Shown here: one piece after another, positions 11,270 through 21,398 of the stretch
How the letters are laid out: each line of letters opens with the position of its first letter
Position numbering within the stretch: the first letter of the stretch is position 1
NCBI GenBank assembly: GCA_016648135.1
Contig: JADDOH010002325.1
Span: forward strand, 62,001 to 126,000
Direction of reading: 5' to 3'
DNA length: 64,000 bases
DNA from: Agrypnia vestita
Taxonomy: Eukaryota > Arthropoda > Insecta > Trichoptera > Phryganeidae
The notes under the pieces: generated by a model
The model's input: the letters and a program-made list of their open reading frames with translations, nothing else
What the model was told of the DNA's origin: nothing
The model's database searches: none
Position numbers and translations under genes: made by a program

Positions 11270-11600
11270 CCTTGCCCCTTGGCCGCTATCAAATCGGGTG
11301 GACCTCCGCTGCGCGCCTTCAGACTTTCTTTGTTATTTTGCTTGTAAATTTTCTGTCCTGTGCCACTACGATACTAGTTGACCAATCAAAAGTTCTTATT
11401 CTTTTTGCTGTTTGTTCAAGCTTAGTCTGGAACGTCCTACTAGCCCTCTTCCCCCCATTAAGAAACATTCTTAGGACGTATTCCATCCATTTTTCAAAGT
11501 GTAGAATTAAACCTTCTATTTTAAGTATCTATATTATGTGTTACTCCTGCCACTTCCTTAGGGCGAATCATTTTGGTTGCCTGTATTCTTCATCTTAGTA
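11270..11600 (-). pseudogene. RTE-type LINE 3'-end coding relic
   Basis: The minus strand encodes the degraded C-terminus of a non-LTR endonuclease/reverse-transcriptase polyprotein. The usual tail of this clade runs: Arg-rich GR.P.RW segment, then AG..W, then AQDR..W. Here GGKRASRTFQTKLEQTAKRI is followed by IRTFDWSTSIVVAQDRKF at about 11340-11450. Frame is lost near the end. The terminal piece GCGCAGCGGAGGTCC also occurs on the minus strand near 26350-26365. There is no reverse-transcriptase core, so the copy is 5' truncated. Confidence 0.55.
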
Positions 11601-11617
11601 AGAATACATGCTTGGTG

Positions 11618-11790
11618 AACTTATTTTTTTAACGTCTCAATAGGTCATGAAGCCCAATGACTGAAGTGAAACACATTGAAAATACAAGCTTGAGTAAATC
11701 ACATGGATTTATTGTGACCTCACCGGAAATCAAATTCAGAGTATGATCCAGTACCATGCTTGCTGAGTTACGAGGGTCGATTTTAATAAA
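11618..11790 (-). repeat. tRNA-derived SINE, diverged copy
   Basis: It matches the better preserved SINE at 55985-56165 through GGTGAGGTCACAAT, ATGTGATTTACTCAAGC and the body block ending ATTGGGCTT..GACCT.TTGA. The promoter-box end is worn: box B reads TTTGATTTCC and box A is barely recognisable. Confidence 0.68.
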
Positions 11791-12348
11791 ATGGGTTATA
11801 TACAGATTTAAAAACACTCACTATGTCTTTGCTTTGTATCTCGATGTACGTCAGTACGTGTGTATACGCGGTCGTGTGTGTTTGTGTGAGAATATACTAG
11901 TCACGGGATATGGTATGGAAGGACGCGACCATTTTGATTAGACGGCTTGCTCCGTAAAACATACGATCGCGGAAGAAACCAATTGGATTCATCTTCTTCT
12001 GAATTGGCGCCGGTATTTTATTGGCAATAACGGACCCTTATACTAAGGACAAATTCTACGTAAACAGATTTTGCTTTCGGCTCTAGAAATTCGTTTAAAG
12101 ATTGTTATGGGGTGCAGAGCAAAATGACCATCTGATGCATGCTGAACTTTACCACCATATCTCCGAGCTTCGACGGTAAAGTTTCTTCGTGTACCTAAGA
12201 CTGCATCCCCCTCCATACGCATGCCTTCAAACTACCTCAAGAAAATAACTTAGAATTCCTGGTAACATTCAACTTGAAGTTCTGCAGGTTATGATCCTGA
12301 GCCCTTATCTATTTTTCTGCTTCTTAATATGCACGAAATATACCTAAT
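11791..12348. other. Non-coding stretch with one short open frame
   Basis: It includes a GT-rich patch at 11850-11890 and the small minus-strand frame at 12043-12222. No known element is recognised. Confidence 0.4.
12043..12222 (-). CDS. Short open frame of unknown origin (59 codons)
   Basis: The frame starts at an ATG at 12220-12222 and stops at TAG at 12043-12045. It reads TRRNFTVEARRYGGKVQHAS followed by DGHFALHPITIFKRIS, which has a protein-like composition unlike the Leu/Ile/Lys/Asn-rich chance frames nearby. I do not recognise a family. It may be a fragment of a transposon gene or a chance frame. Confidence 0.25.
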   Translation of the reverse strand: MRMEGDAVLGTRRNFTVEARRYGGKVQHASDGHFALHPITIFKRISRAESKICLRRICP

Positions 12349-12356
12349 ATATATAT

Positions 12357-15194
12357 TAGGGTGTCCCAGGCTATAAGGGAGAAATTTTTTTTTTCGAATT
12401 TCAAAACGCATACCCTCCATTTTTTTTCATTTGACTCCAAAAACTTAAATATTAAATATTATTGAGATCGGATAACGATAACCCGTGCCGACTTGACGTC
12501 AAAGTTTAAGTTGATAAGTTAGCATGGAGCTATAGGGACATTGTAGAGTTCATTATTTATATTCAGTAAATAAAACACATTTATAATATTTATTATATAT
12601 TTATAGTAAAAGACACATTAATCATTAAATTTCCTTTTCAAAGTTTGCTTTTTACAATCAGGATAAACGTTTCTGTGTTCTTGTACGCAACGTAATAAAA
12701 ATTGCTTTTGCTCCTCTTCAACAGTGATTAAACCATGAAAGTCTTGCATTAATTTAACCACTCTTTTTGCCGTATCATTAACTGCTCTCAGTGTAAATAG
12801 CTTCCTTTTAGCTTGTTGGAACGAATCAACATTTGACCATAAATAATGGCTCTTCTTCAGAAATCTGTCATCAATTTTGATTCGATTACATAGGAACTTG
12901 CTTTTGACAGAGACGAAGTCATCGATGTTTTTCTCTGAAATTAAAACAGAAGGAACAGTTATCAATCGTATGGTTAACTATAGAAGAAAATCGAATCATA
13001 TAAGACATACCAAAAAGTGGGCCACAAAGTACTTCTTTGGATGCAATGTAACGTTTATCGTGGGCTGATGGGTTTTCTAAGTTAGCTAAGGTTAGCTAAG
13101 TTAGCAACCATTTTTACTTTAGTTTCTTGGTCGACATCATCGTCAAATAAAGATAAAACAGACACTTCATCTGTCAAATACCATAAATGCTGGCAAAACT
13201 TCTGTAAAACTGCTTTGAAAATACTTTTATCTATTGTTTCGTAAGCTTTCATGGACTTCAAAAAGCATAAGTCCTGATAAGGTGCTTTTACTGCTAAAAT
13301 GCATTGGAGCCAGAATTTGACGTAGGATGTCACGATAAACAGACAGACATCCAACAGAGCTGCCTTATCCTTGTTTGAAATTCTGAATTGGGAGCTTAGT
13401 AATGATATTTTTAACGAATAAATGGCTCTCGCCATCCACCGAGCTTGGTGCATAGCACCTGGAGGCCGAATCTTAAATTTCTTCTCTGTATCTCCACCGA
13501 GAAATATTATTGAAAGCTCAATTAATTCACGATAGTCATCTCTAGCTATTTCTTTAGTCAATTCAAATCGGTAGAATTCTAGCAGTTTATTAATTTCTGA
13601 AACATTTAACCAAGATAGCTTTTCTGTACAGATTTGTATTTTTTTGGCATCGACATTTTTCCAGTTTTCTCGGATCTTTTTAAACGGAATGTTTGGGCTT
13701 ATAGTTACTTGGCTGATTTTCGCTTCAAACACACTTTTTAATACTAGTTCGTAGACGTGATGACGGCAAGCAAAAATAAGCATTTCTTTATCCAGTTTTT
13801 GTTCGAGAAGCACACATGCACCATTTATACGGCCTGTATTTGAAGCAGTAATATCACAACAGAGAATCTGCACTCTGTCCTCGAGATTCCAGTTGATAAT
13901 GGCATTCCAAACTGCCTGTGCCTGTTCGCTTTCTCATGAGCTGTCCAATTTTGGCACAGCGATAAGTTTTTCAATATCATCATATGAAATAATTATCGGG
14001 AGGCGTTCTTCTTTAGATTTACGTGAATCTAGAGCCGGCAATAGTTTGCCATCCCAGTGGACAGTTACCGTATCCGGGATATTGTTTTGAAAATTAACTT
14101 TTATAGCTTTCGCCCGCTCTCTTCACATTTCTGTATAAATTCTACGGATTGAGGACTTGCTTATAGAAAAGTCATCCGTGTTATGCCCTAGTGCCTCAAT
14201 AGTAGCTTCAATTATAAATACAGAATCTCTCACACTTAACTGAAATCTATCTAATGCGGCAACCAACTTCAGAGTTATGAAATTTTTCCGCATACAAGTT
14301 TTATCGGGCTGAGAGGAAGCACCACTTAGGCTGGGGCTATTTTCTTGTAAATCTATTATTTCAGAATCAGAAAAGGAGTTTTCTTGTGGTGGTTCATAAG
14401 ATGATGTCGATGGAGCTAACGATGAAAAATATTTAGCACGTCGCTTTTCCTCCTCAATGTTTCTAAGGCGCGCATTCTCTTCTTTTTCTGTAAGTTTTTT
14501 GTCCACTCCGGCTAAGTGACCAGGCCGACCTGGTTCTCTTTGGCGCTCCAAGAAGATCCTATCTTCATTTATTTTAATTAGTTGAAACGCATCGGCATGA
14601 GTAATGTCAAACAAATTGTCTAAGTTGGAAAGAAACTCTTGTCGACGTTGTTCAAACACTTCTTGTGTTTTTTTCGCACTTTTTTGCAAATCTCTCCAAA
14701 CTTGGTATAATGAAAATGGTTTCTTAACACAGTTAGGTAATGATTTAGTCGGTATACGTGCCTTTTCCCAGTAAATAATACACTCACGAATAGTAAGATT
14801 TGCACTTTCATTGACACTTAAATTCACTTCACGAATATTATAGAACAAAACTCCCAGTACTTGTCCATTAGAGGGAAGTTTCGAACCGGTAATTTGATGT
14901 TTTACGTCTCCTATTAAAAATATCTCCTTTTTAGAACTTCGTAACTCCACTGACATGTTGACTACCCAAAAGTAACGCTATTACTAATAAAATAAACAAG
15001 TAATAACAAGCAAGCAATGCGAGGATTTCCGTCGCGCCGACAGCACAGCACAGACACGTTTCACTGCAAGTCGGCACGGGTTGCCGTGATCCTAAGTACG
15101 CGAAACTTTATTTTTAAATATTTTGAGACCATTCAAACAAAATAAGAGGGTATGCATTAAAAAAATATCACTTTAATTTTTTTGGGACACCCTA
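12357..15194 (-). mobile_element. hAT-like DNA transposon, full length but inactive
   Basis: The element is bounded by perfect inverted ends TAGGGTGTCCCA (12357) and TGGGACACCCTA (ending 15194). Each side is flanked by ATATATAT, compatible with the 8-bp target duplication of hAT transposons. Because both flanks are AT microsatellite, this duplication cannot be proven, and a TA duplication with longer ends is also possible. Length is 2838 bp and a single minus-strand transposase pseudogene fills most of it. The termini also occur alone near 22903 and, less perfectly, 15622, which suggests related deletion derivatives. Confidence 0.72.
12618..14956 (-). pseudogene. hAT-like transposase, disrupted
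   Basis: Begins at ATG 14954-14956 (MSVELRSSKKEIF). One frame runs to 13082, interrupted only by TGA at 14123-14125 and TGA at 13934-13936, and the C-terminus continues in another frame at 12965-12618. Landmarks: a charged, coiled-coil-like segment after REPGRPGHLAGVDKKLTEKE; the segment VTVHWDGKLLPALDSR; CCDITASNTGRINGACVLLE, resembling the Asp-containing DNASN block of hAT transposases; ACRHHVYELVL, resembling their C..H motif; GAMHQARWM, resembling the RW block; and a C-terminal RAVNDTAKR..L...HG region. Close relatives are uncharacterised proteins in arthropods and cnidarians, by recollection. Intact length would be near 780 residues. The family assignment to hAT is inference; that it is a broken transposase is well supported. 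Confidence 0.75.
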
Positions 15195-15221
15195 ATATAT
15201 ATATATTATATATATATATAT

Positions 15222-15258
<37 letters not shown>
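15195..15258. repeat. AT microsatellite
   Basis: About 64 bases of alternating AT with a few breaks, abutting the right end of the hAT-like element. A similar AT run lies at its left end, suggesting insertion into an AT tract. Confidence 0.92.
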
Positions 15259-15264
<6 letters not shown>

Positions 15265-17443
15265 TAATTTATTTGTGTATCTTTAAATTAAAAATGTTGT
15301 TTAAAAAAATAACTCACTTCGATAAACCTGTGCTGAGATGAACAACTTACAATTTAATAATAACAAAATACTATAAATATACAATAAAATTCCATATAAT
15401 TATAAAATTAATCAATTAAATGTAGATATCATCGAATACAAAATCAATTACGAAATTAAAAATAATATATATAAAAAAATGTATGCTTGCGTATATATCA
15501 AATAATAAAAAAAAAATACAGTTTAATGAGCAAAAAAATGAATTAAGAGCTGTTTTTGGCAGTAGCGTATTTGTGAAAATGCAGTTAATAATAATTTGTC
15601 TTCACGAAATGACAGTAATACTAGGGTGTCCACACTGACTACGACAAAATGGAAACCAAAGTCATTTAGATATCACTTTTATCATTTAGCAGAAGACTAT
15701 TAACGATTTATTTTAAAGTGACAATATATTCGCAATCTTAAGAGGCCCCAGTACACGATTTTCGTTTTTGCTCTCGATTTTGCTAAATTTAACGTAAACT
15801 TATTAAATCATTTTGCAAAACTCATAGCTAAACAGGTTTTTAATCAATTTTTTTATAATAGATTCATTTACTTTTGAAGCATTTATTTATTTAACAAATA
15901 TATTGTTATAACATCAAAAAAATTATAACCCCGAAAAACTATTTTAGTTTTCATGCAATAGAGTTATCTTTGGTACACTAATCTCGTATATTTTCAAATA
16001 AGGACCATATATTTTATTTACAAATTGATTGTATAAAGTTTGAAAAAGTAGTGGTGCTATTCAGACATTAATATTTTTCGACGAGTTGTTAAATATATCG
16101 TTTTAAAGAAGACAAAAATTAAACGTTTTTTTTACCTATATTGCACTTTCCATAAAACCATTAAAACATCGATTATTTTAATGAAATTGTACATGCGTAC
16201 TAAGAAAATTTCACTGTCATTAATATAAAAATATTCAAAAAATTATACCTTATATTCAAGAAGTCGAACTAATTAAATCGTATAGTCACAATACGATTTA
16301 ATTAATTCGAAGTTTACTTACGCTCGAAACGCATCTGCTCTACCTAGCGATAGTCAAAATTTCAGCGAAGATTCTAGTGACGTGAATTAGTGCGAACCTG
16401 TGTGAAATATTCTAGAAACAATAAGTGTAAATTAAATAACAGTGCTCCGATTAAATTAGTGTCCAGTGACTTTGTGTAATAATAACAAGTTTTTTTTAGT
16501 TGTTTCATTTGCCTCCCACAGCCATGATCCCGTGACCCTATATTTGATTTGATTGATTGACATAATATAATCATTTAGTGATCAAAGTAGGTACTCGTTT
16601 AGTGATCTACCGGTCAGGAGTCCTAGCATCGTTTCAGGAGACCATCAAGTTAGATCTATTTTTATAGCGTTAGCCTTTAAATTTATTTTAAAATAGAAAG
16701 AATGTTGGTTTGAAATGTTTTCCTCTAAAAAAAACAAAGTAAACAAATAACATGCAATGCTTACACGAGCTGACCAAAATTTAAGTATACCTACATGCAA
16801 ATGTAATATTTTTCTAAGAATTGTGCCCAGCCACACTCAAGCATTAAGCACATAAAAAATATTTTTGTCCCAAAGTCAAATCGACACGCTACGTCATCAA
16901 TCAAATTGTTGTTGACAAGCCAATGGCACTTGGGCAGTATTATTTTCATCATTGAAAAATAAAATGATTCGCTCAAGTGCCTAGAACTTACGAACAAATT
17001 CTTGAAACTTTATATAACACAATTCTCCATAGCGTTGCTCTCAATTTTGTTAGTCCTTCGTCCCTATTGAGTATTTCATAAAATTGATAAGTCGATCCGA
17101 TTTCTTGCAACTTGTACTAAAATATGGGTCAGGCTACTTTACGCTTTTGTTATGGCCTCCGCTAGTTTATGGGATCCTCCGATCTCCAATAAAACGTATA
17201 GATAAAATACCATATGTTTTCTCTATGGTTTTACATAAATCAAAATCAAAGGACATAAAAGAGGAAAATCTCGTCCTGTCACAACCATTTATTTTAATAT
17301 TTTTTCTTAAAAAATTTTTATCAAAAAAAAATTTGGAGATATTTTAACGATAGTCTGGAGCCGGCTCAGACGGCTCATACAAAACTCTAACCTAACTAAA
17401 CTAAAGTAAGCTTCTACGTTATAATGTATATTCAAAGCGTAAA
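15259..17443. other. AT-rich non-coding stretch
   Basis: No gene or classified element. It holds a TAGGGTGTCCA terminus-like motif at 15622-15632 and the hairpin at 16265-16309. ATTTGCCTCCCACAGCCATG at 16507 resembles ATTTGCCTCTCACGGCCAT near 54556. Confidence 0.45.
16265..16309. repeat. Hairpin, 19-bp arms
   Basis: CGAACTAATTAAATCGTAT (16265-16283) pairs with ATACGATTTAATTAATTCG (16291-16309), 18 of 19 positions, with a 7-base loop. Confidence 0.8.
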
Positions 17444-17454
17444 TTAAGCAGCGT

Positions 17455-18670
17455 CTGTTACGTGTAGTCAAAGGCGAGAAAAAATAGACATTTTCAAAAA
17501 AAATTTTTGAACGGTTTAGTAATGTTTTTGTATATATAATACCAAAGTTTTACAGTATATTTCAAGTAACTATATCGAAAATTTCAATTATAATTGTTAT
17601 TACTGGACCACAATAGCAGTTCAATTCTTGACTCTTATTTTGCAAATAGTGCCTTACGGTGTCCATCAGTACTTCTTAGTGGTTTATCTAAATTTAATGA
17701 ATCAAAAAAAATAGTAGTTTAATGGTGACTTTTTTATTTCTTTAAAATTTAGCAAAATGGCGGTCTTTGAAAGCTTAGTTATGAATTTTGAGAGAAAAAT
17801 TCACTCATTTATCAAAAACTCACTCACTCATATAAGAAAAAAAGTTTAAGTAAAAAAAAATCCTTCGATTAAGCACAAGTTTAGTGCTGAGAATATGATG
17901 TATAAATTTCATTAAAATCTGTTGAGTTGTTTTTTAATTATCGTGGTCACCGTTTTTGAAAACGTTTTTTTGAGAAAAACAAAATTAAAGTTTGATACAT
18001 AAATAATTAATACAAATACAATTTATCAAATAACTTACGTAGAGTCATCTATTTCTGGTCCATATAATTCTTCAGCCGATGTGTTAGGCTCCAAGATGTC
18101 GATTTGTTTTTGTCTACGTCTCATTCTGCCTTCTCGAGTGACACATTTGCACGTTGGTCAGCAATCTTTATGCGCTCTATATCGAATTTTTCAGCATACT
18201 GGTGTGCATTATTTCCACAATTTAATCTTATTGCATTAGCAGTCATTAATATTCCTTGCCTACCTTCATGACGTCCCATTATAAATTTTTGAATGTGATT
18301 ATAATACACGCACAAATGTCTATCGACTGCATGGTTTCACTGCCACTGAAATACTGACATTAAATAAAATTTCAGTTAGCGTAATGCGTCTTAAGTCTAA
18401 AAGTAGAACTATAAAATAAATTTCTTATACTATTCTTAGAATTACTCAGGTAAAAACCCCGTTCCGTAGCAGCCGCACGGGCAGTTAGCCAGGCCTTCTC
18501 CGCATGTCAGTACGGTTGGCAGTAGAGGGCCCTACAGTTATCGTTGGATATCTTTAAAACTAATAACCGAATTGAGTTGATATTTTCACACAAAATTTTT
18601 GAAATATTTTGCTTTAAGGAAACGCAAAAAAATAATCGATTTTTTGAAAATCCTGACTACACGTAACCCC
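17455..18670 (-). mobile_element. Kolobok-like non-autonomous DNA transposon, copy 1
   Basis: It is the reverse-orientation relative of 44845-46072 along nearly its whole length. The right end reads CTGACTACACGTAACCCC followed by TTAA at 18671. The left end retains GTTACGTGTAGTCAAAGGCG, but the outermost bases are altered, so the left boundary is approximate. TTAA targets occur in the piggyBac and Kolobok superfamilies; the small coding remnant inside favours Kolobok. At about 1.2 kb it is too short for a full transposase. Confidence 0.62.
18035..18315 (-). pseudogene. C-terminal remnant of Kolobok-like transposase, frameshifted
   Basis: Minus-strand frame containing FIMGRHEGRQGILMTANAI, then DIERIKIADQRAN. 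A small deletion near 18150 shifts the frame relative to the 45.2-kb copy, after which MRRRQKQIDILEPNTSAEEL and YGPEIDDST follow, ending at TAA 18035-18037. The order (AD..AN, basic RRR stretch, YG.G-like end) recalls the C-terminus of proteins with a Mutator-like/Kolobok transposase domain. The stop codon TAA overlaps a GTAAGT-like donor context. The family call is inference. Confidence 0.45.
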
Positions 18671-18734
18671 TTAATATTGGTTGTGCTAAAGAAACATAAA
18701 AAGGAGTAAAAAATATTAAAAACGAATTGAGACC

Positions 18735-19027
18735 GTTATTTTCTAACCGTGACTTAAGCTTGCAATTTAGATGCGTATGGTTCGATGTTATATTTTCTTC
18801 ATTCTCTTTATTGGGATGGAGGCATGGTCACTAAGCCAACAACTAAACCAATGTACGGGCTTATGAGATGTGGCTCTATAGATGCATATTGGAAGTTTCC
18901 TGGGTGGATACAGTGTCGAATATTTTTCCTGCGTACGTAAAAAGACCGAGAAGTGCTGCAAAGTACAGCGATAAGAAATCTTTAGTATCTCGGATAAACT
19001 GTGAGAGGAATAAAATATTTTCAGGGG
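18735..19027 (+). pseudogene. RTE-type LINE fragment (post-RT region)
   Basis: The pieces RMVRCYIFFILFIGMEAWSLS (split here at 18772 and 18800) and EMWLYRCILEVSWVDTVSNI at 18860-18920 match the conserved stretch after the reverse-transcriptase core of RTE-like LINEs, whose usual form is CY.FS.LLYG.E.WTL followed by AFEMW.YRR.L.ISW.D.V. A second frame then shows REVLQ and YLG near 18950-19000. Frame breaks make it dead. The fragment ends where the LTR-like repeat begins at about 19026. Confidence 0.65.
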
Positions 19028-19480
19028 TCATGGCTGCGGAAAAATACTGTAAATTAATAAGCGATTTATCAACTAATGATTAATGAATTATTCAATGTAC
19101 AAAGTCACTAAACACGAATTTCGTAATATATTACTCGTTTATGAACACATTTTTATATCTCTCATTCAATTCTCGCACGTAGTGTTTATTGCATTTATTT
19201 ATTTTACCACTTAGGTAAATACTCACCCGATTATTTTGTTCGATTTTTATCACTCATTAATTCGCGACTGGGCATACCTGGCCACCGCCCGCGACTCACT
19301 TTGCACTGATGAGCTGTCAAAACACGAGTGAATTCAGCTCTGATAGCGACACGGCTTTTATTGCAAACTTGTTGGTTTTCCGAACACTCTGGATGTTTCT
19401 AGTTTGTTCCCGTCGCTTTCTGGCCGTTTCTTGAATGTTTAGCTAATTCCAGAGTGTCCTAGTGTGTTTCACAATGTACT
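19026..19480 (-). repeat. LTR-like repeat, copy A
   Basis: It shares order and blocks with 50779-51282: GTC.TGGCTGCGG, AATGTACAAAGTCACT, TCGCACGTAGT, TACCTGGCC.CCGC, GCTGTCAA and CGGCTT. Its far half has TTTCTAG, TTTCTGG and TTTCTTGAA runs. No reverse transcriptase is nearby, so if it is an LTR it is solitary. The ends are approximate. Confidence 0.42.
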
Positions 19481-19809
19481 GAAAAGTCCTAAAGGTTTCG
19501 ATGTTATTGTTGTTTTTTTTTTTTTGTATTTATTTTCTTTAAATTTTATAATATCTAGTCCCACAAAACGTCTAAAAAGACGTTTGTCTGTAGGTTCATT
19601 TTTACAATTGAAAGTTACACTATTACAAAATATTATTCACTATATAAACTTAAAAGATAAAAAAACGAAAACAATTAAGTACAAAAAACAACATAAAAGA
19701 AATTTTCAACACAAAGTTAATTATTTTAAGCAAATTAAGAAAAGAGAAATAAATAAAGAAAATAGCAAATTAAAAATACATATTGCAAAAATTAAGGAAA
19801 GAGAAAGAG

Positions 19810-19811
<2 letters not shown>
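19481..19811. other. A/T-rich low-complexity stretch
   Basis: T-run near 19511-19524 followed by purine-rich sequence. The Lys-rich frame here reflects base composition rather than a gene. Confidence 0.5.

Positions 19812-19845
<34 letters not shown>
19812..19845. repeat. (AT)n microsatellite
   Basis: About 34 bases of alternating AT after a GAGA-rich segment. Confidence 0.95.
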
Positions 19846-19848
<3 letters not shown>

Positions 19849-19908
19849 TAATTATAAATTGTCATTATTATAATAAGAAACTTGACATCATTTCAATATT
19901 AATATAGT

Positions 19909-20420
19909 TCATATATAACTTATGTCGTTTTCTATTAACTGCTTTTTAAGTTCTGACACTGATTTTGGAGTTTTTAGGCCTGAGGGAAAGGTACTTTGTA
20001 TTTTGTTCAAGAACATTGGAACTCGATATTCAAGTGTCCTCAGACCATATTTGTTTGTTATTCTTGGTATTGTTTTTATTTGATTTGTAGCACATCTTGT
20101 GTTTCTGCCATGATCAACTACCTTTTTGTAAATTTCATTTTCGTGATTTTCTTTTATCAGCAGAAATAGAACTAGTCCAATAATTGGCAAAATATTTACG
20201 GATGAATAGTTTAGTTTAGTATTTTGTCTCTGTTCAAAAACCTGTGGATTTATTATTCTTTTTACGACAGCAGTTTGTAGATTTTGTATCGGCTTAATAT
20301 TTGAATTGCTGGATAGGGCCCAAGATCTTTACCATATTTTAATGTTGATTCTACCAAAGAAAAATATATCACTTTTAAAACAGGCTTGTCATTGAAATAT
20401 TACGAGGGATTCTGTATGTA
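19909..20420 (-). pseudogene. CR1/Jockey-like LINE reverse transcriptase C-terminal region
   Basis: Minus-strand blocks in LINE order: VIYFSLVESTLKYG near 20370-20330, then in another frame KPIQNLQTAVVKRI near 20300-20260, LNYSSVNILPI near 20210-20180, then DHGRNTR (the HNTR motif), IPRITNKYGLRTLEYRVP and FLNKI, ending in KKQLIEND and a stop at about 19909. This is the thumb and C-terminal part of a non-LTR retrotransposon polyprotein. The last 94 codons are open, so decay is modest. At least one frameshift near 20310 and the missing catalytic core make it non-functional. Confidence 0.65.
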
Positions 20421-20574
20421 AGCTTTTTGGCATTTTGTTACAATATAATCTAAATCATCAGAACTGATGACGCTGAATAAGACTTCAGCGAAACATCGAG
20501 TTTTGCTTCTCAGTGAAATACACTGTTCGTGTTAAGTATCCGTTTTATTTAACACATAAATATGTCCAACGACC

Positions 20575-20735
20575 GTATCAATAATCTTAACTCTTTAATG
20601 ACGGTACCATGTTTCTAATTAATACCTTCAACACTCGCCACATATATTTTCTTAACTACGATTTCCTCACTCATACGTTCCATATGACCAAACTACCTCA
20701 GCAACTCTTTCTTTATTCTATTTACCACCCTACAA
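20575..20735 (-). pseudogene. LINE tail fragment (GHMERM motif)
   Basis: The minus strand reads NRIKKELLR, stop, FGHMERMSEEIVVKKIYVAS, VEG. It corresponds to the conserved KELLRWFGHVERM..ER..KK.Y.A.VEG tail of RTE-like LINEs, with the Trp codon changed to TAG. A short, broken, 5'-truncated piece ending exactly beside the rearranged region that starts at 20737. Confidence 0.65.
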
Positions 20736-20748
20736 GCGGTAATAAATT

Positions 20749-21090
20749 CAATTAATGTATATTATAGATATCTCACAGAGACGAAACTGTATTAATTATG
20801 GGAAAGTAGGTATAGAAGTCATTTGGGTGTACATAGGACTTATGACCTATCTTTTTATGGTTGGCTTAAGTGATCACTTTACACAATTGTAACATTCGCC
20901 ATTTCCACCCATGATAGAATATACCATGCTTATTCATTTTTTGGAAGTTGTATATATGTTCAAATTGCGTAGAAAGCTTTCATATATGAGTAATAAGCAC
21001 TTTTCCATGCGGCCTGTACAAAGCCATTTTCATTCCCCTAAATCCCCACAGATGTCGCTAATGAGAAAATCTACATTGATTTTTTACGGA
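20749..21090 (+). repeat. Dispersed repeat family R, long copy
   Basis: It aligns by eye with 52505-52870: ATCTCACAGAGACGAAACT, GGGAAAGTAGGTATA.AAGTC, TTGG.TGTAC/GGCT, GACCTATC, GGCTTAAGTGAT.ACTTTACA, TTCCACCCATGATA.AATA, then CCACAGATGTCG.TAATGAGA. No conserved coding frame exists between copies, so it is not a protein gene. The class is unknown; it could be a SINE, MITE or part of a larger element. Confidence 0.7.
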
Positions 21091-21213
21091 ATTTTGAGAG
21101 CAATATACTTTATTGTGTGTAATGAAATTCATCCGAATACTTGTATTACACTAGGATACGCCAGGAAATATTATTTCCAATTTTTGTTAAATTCCTTTTT
21201 ACCAGTATTTACA

Positions 21214-21385
21214 ATTCAGAATATTTTGAGTTTGTTCAAATCTTTCAGAACAGTGCTGGATTTATGTCACAGAGACATTATTAATCAATTAATGTATATT
21301 ATAGATATCTCACAGAGATAATGTCTCTGTGACATAAATCCAGCACTGTTCTGAAAGATTTGAACAAACTCAAAATATTCTGAAT
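21214..21385. repeat. Perfect 68-bp palindrome with 36-bp copied spacer
   Basis: Arms at 21214-21281 and 21318-21385 are exact reverse complements over 68 bases. The 36-base spacer contains 32 bases (21286-21317) identical to 20749-20780, the start of the upstream family-R copy. Immediately after the right arm, GGTAATAAATTCA (21386-21398) repeats 20738-20750. The structure therefore carries templated copies of neighbouring DNA. Confidence 0.92.
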
Positions 21386-21398
21386 GGTAATAAATTCA

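Noticed and set aside
13016..13055. Small intron in the hAT-like transposase
   Set aside because: A GTATGT...TATAG segment of about 34 bases exists on the minus strand, but removing it does not restore the downstream frame and it is shorter than usual insect introns.
19464..19907. 147-codon Lys/Ile-rich open frame
   Set aside because: Composition follows the local A-rich and AT-repeat sequence, it runs into the microsatellite and it has no domain.
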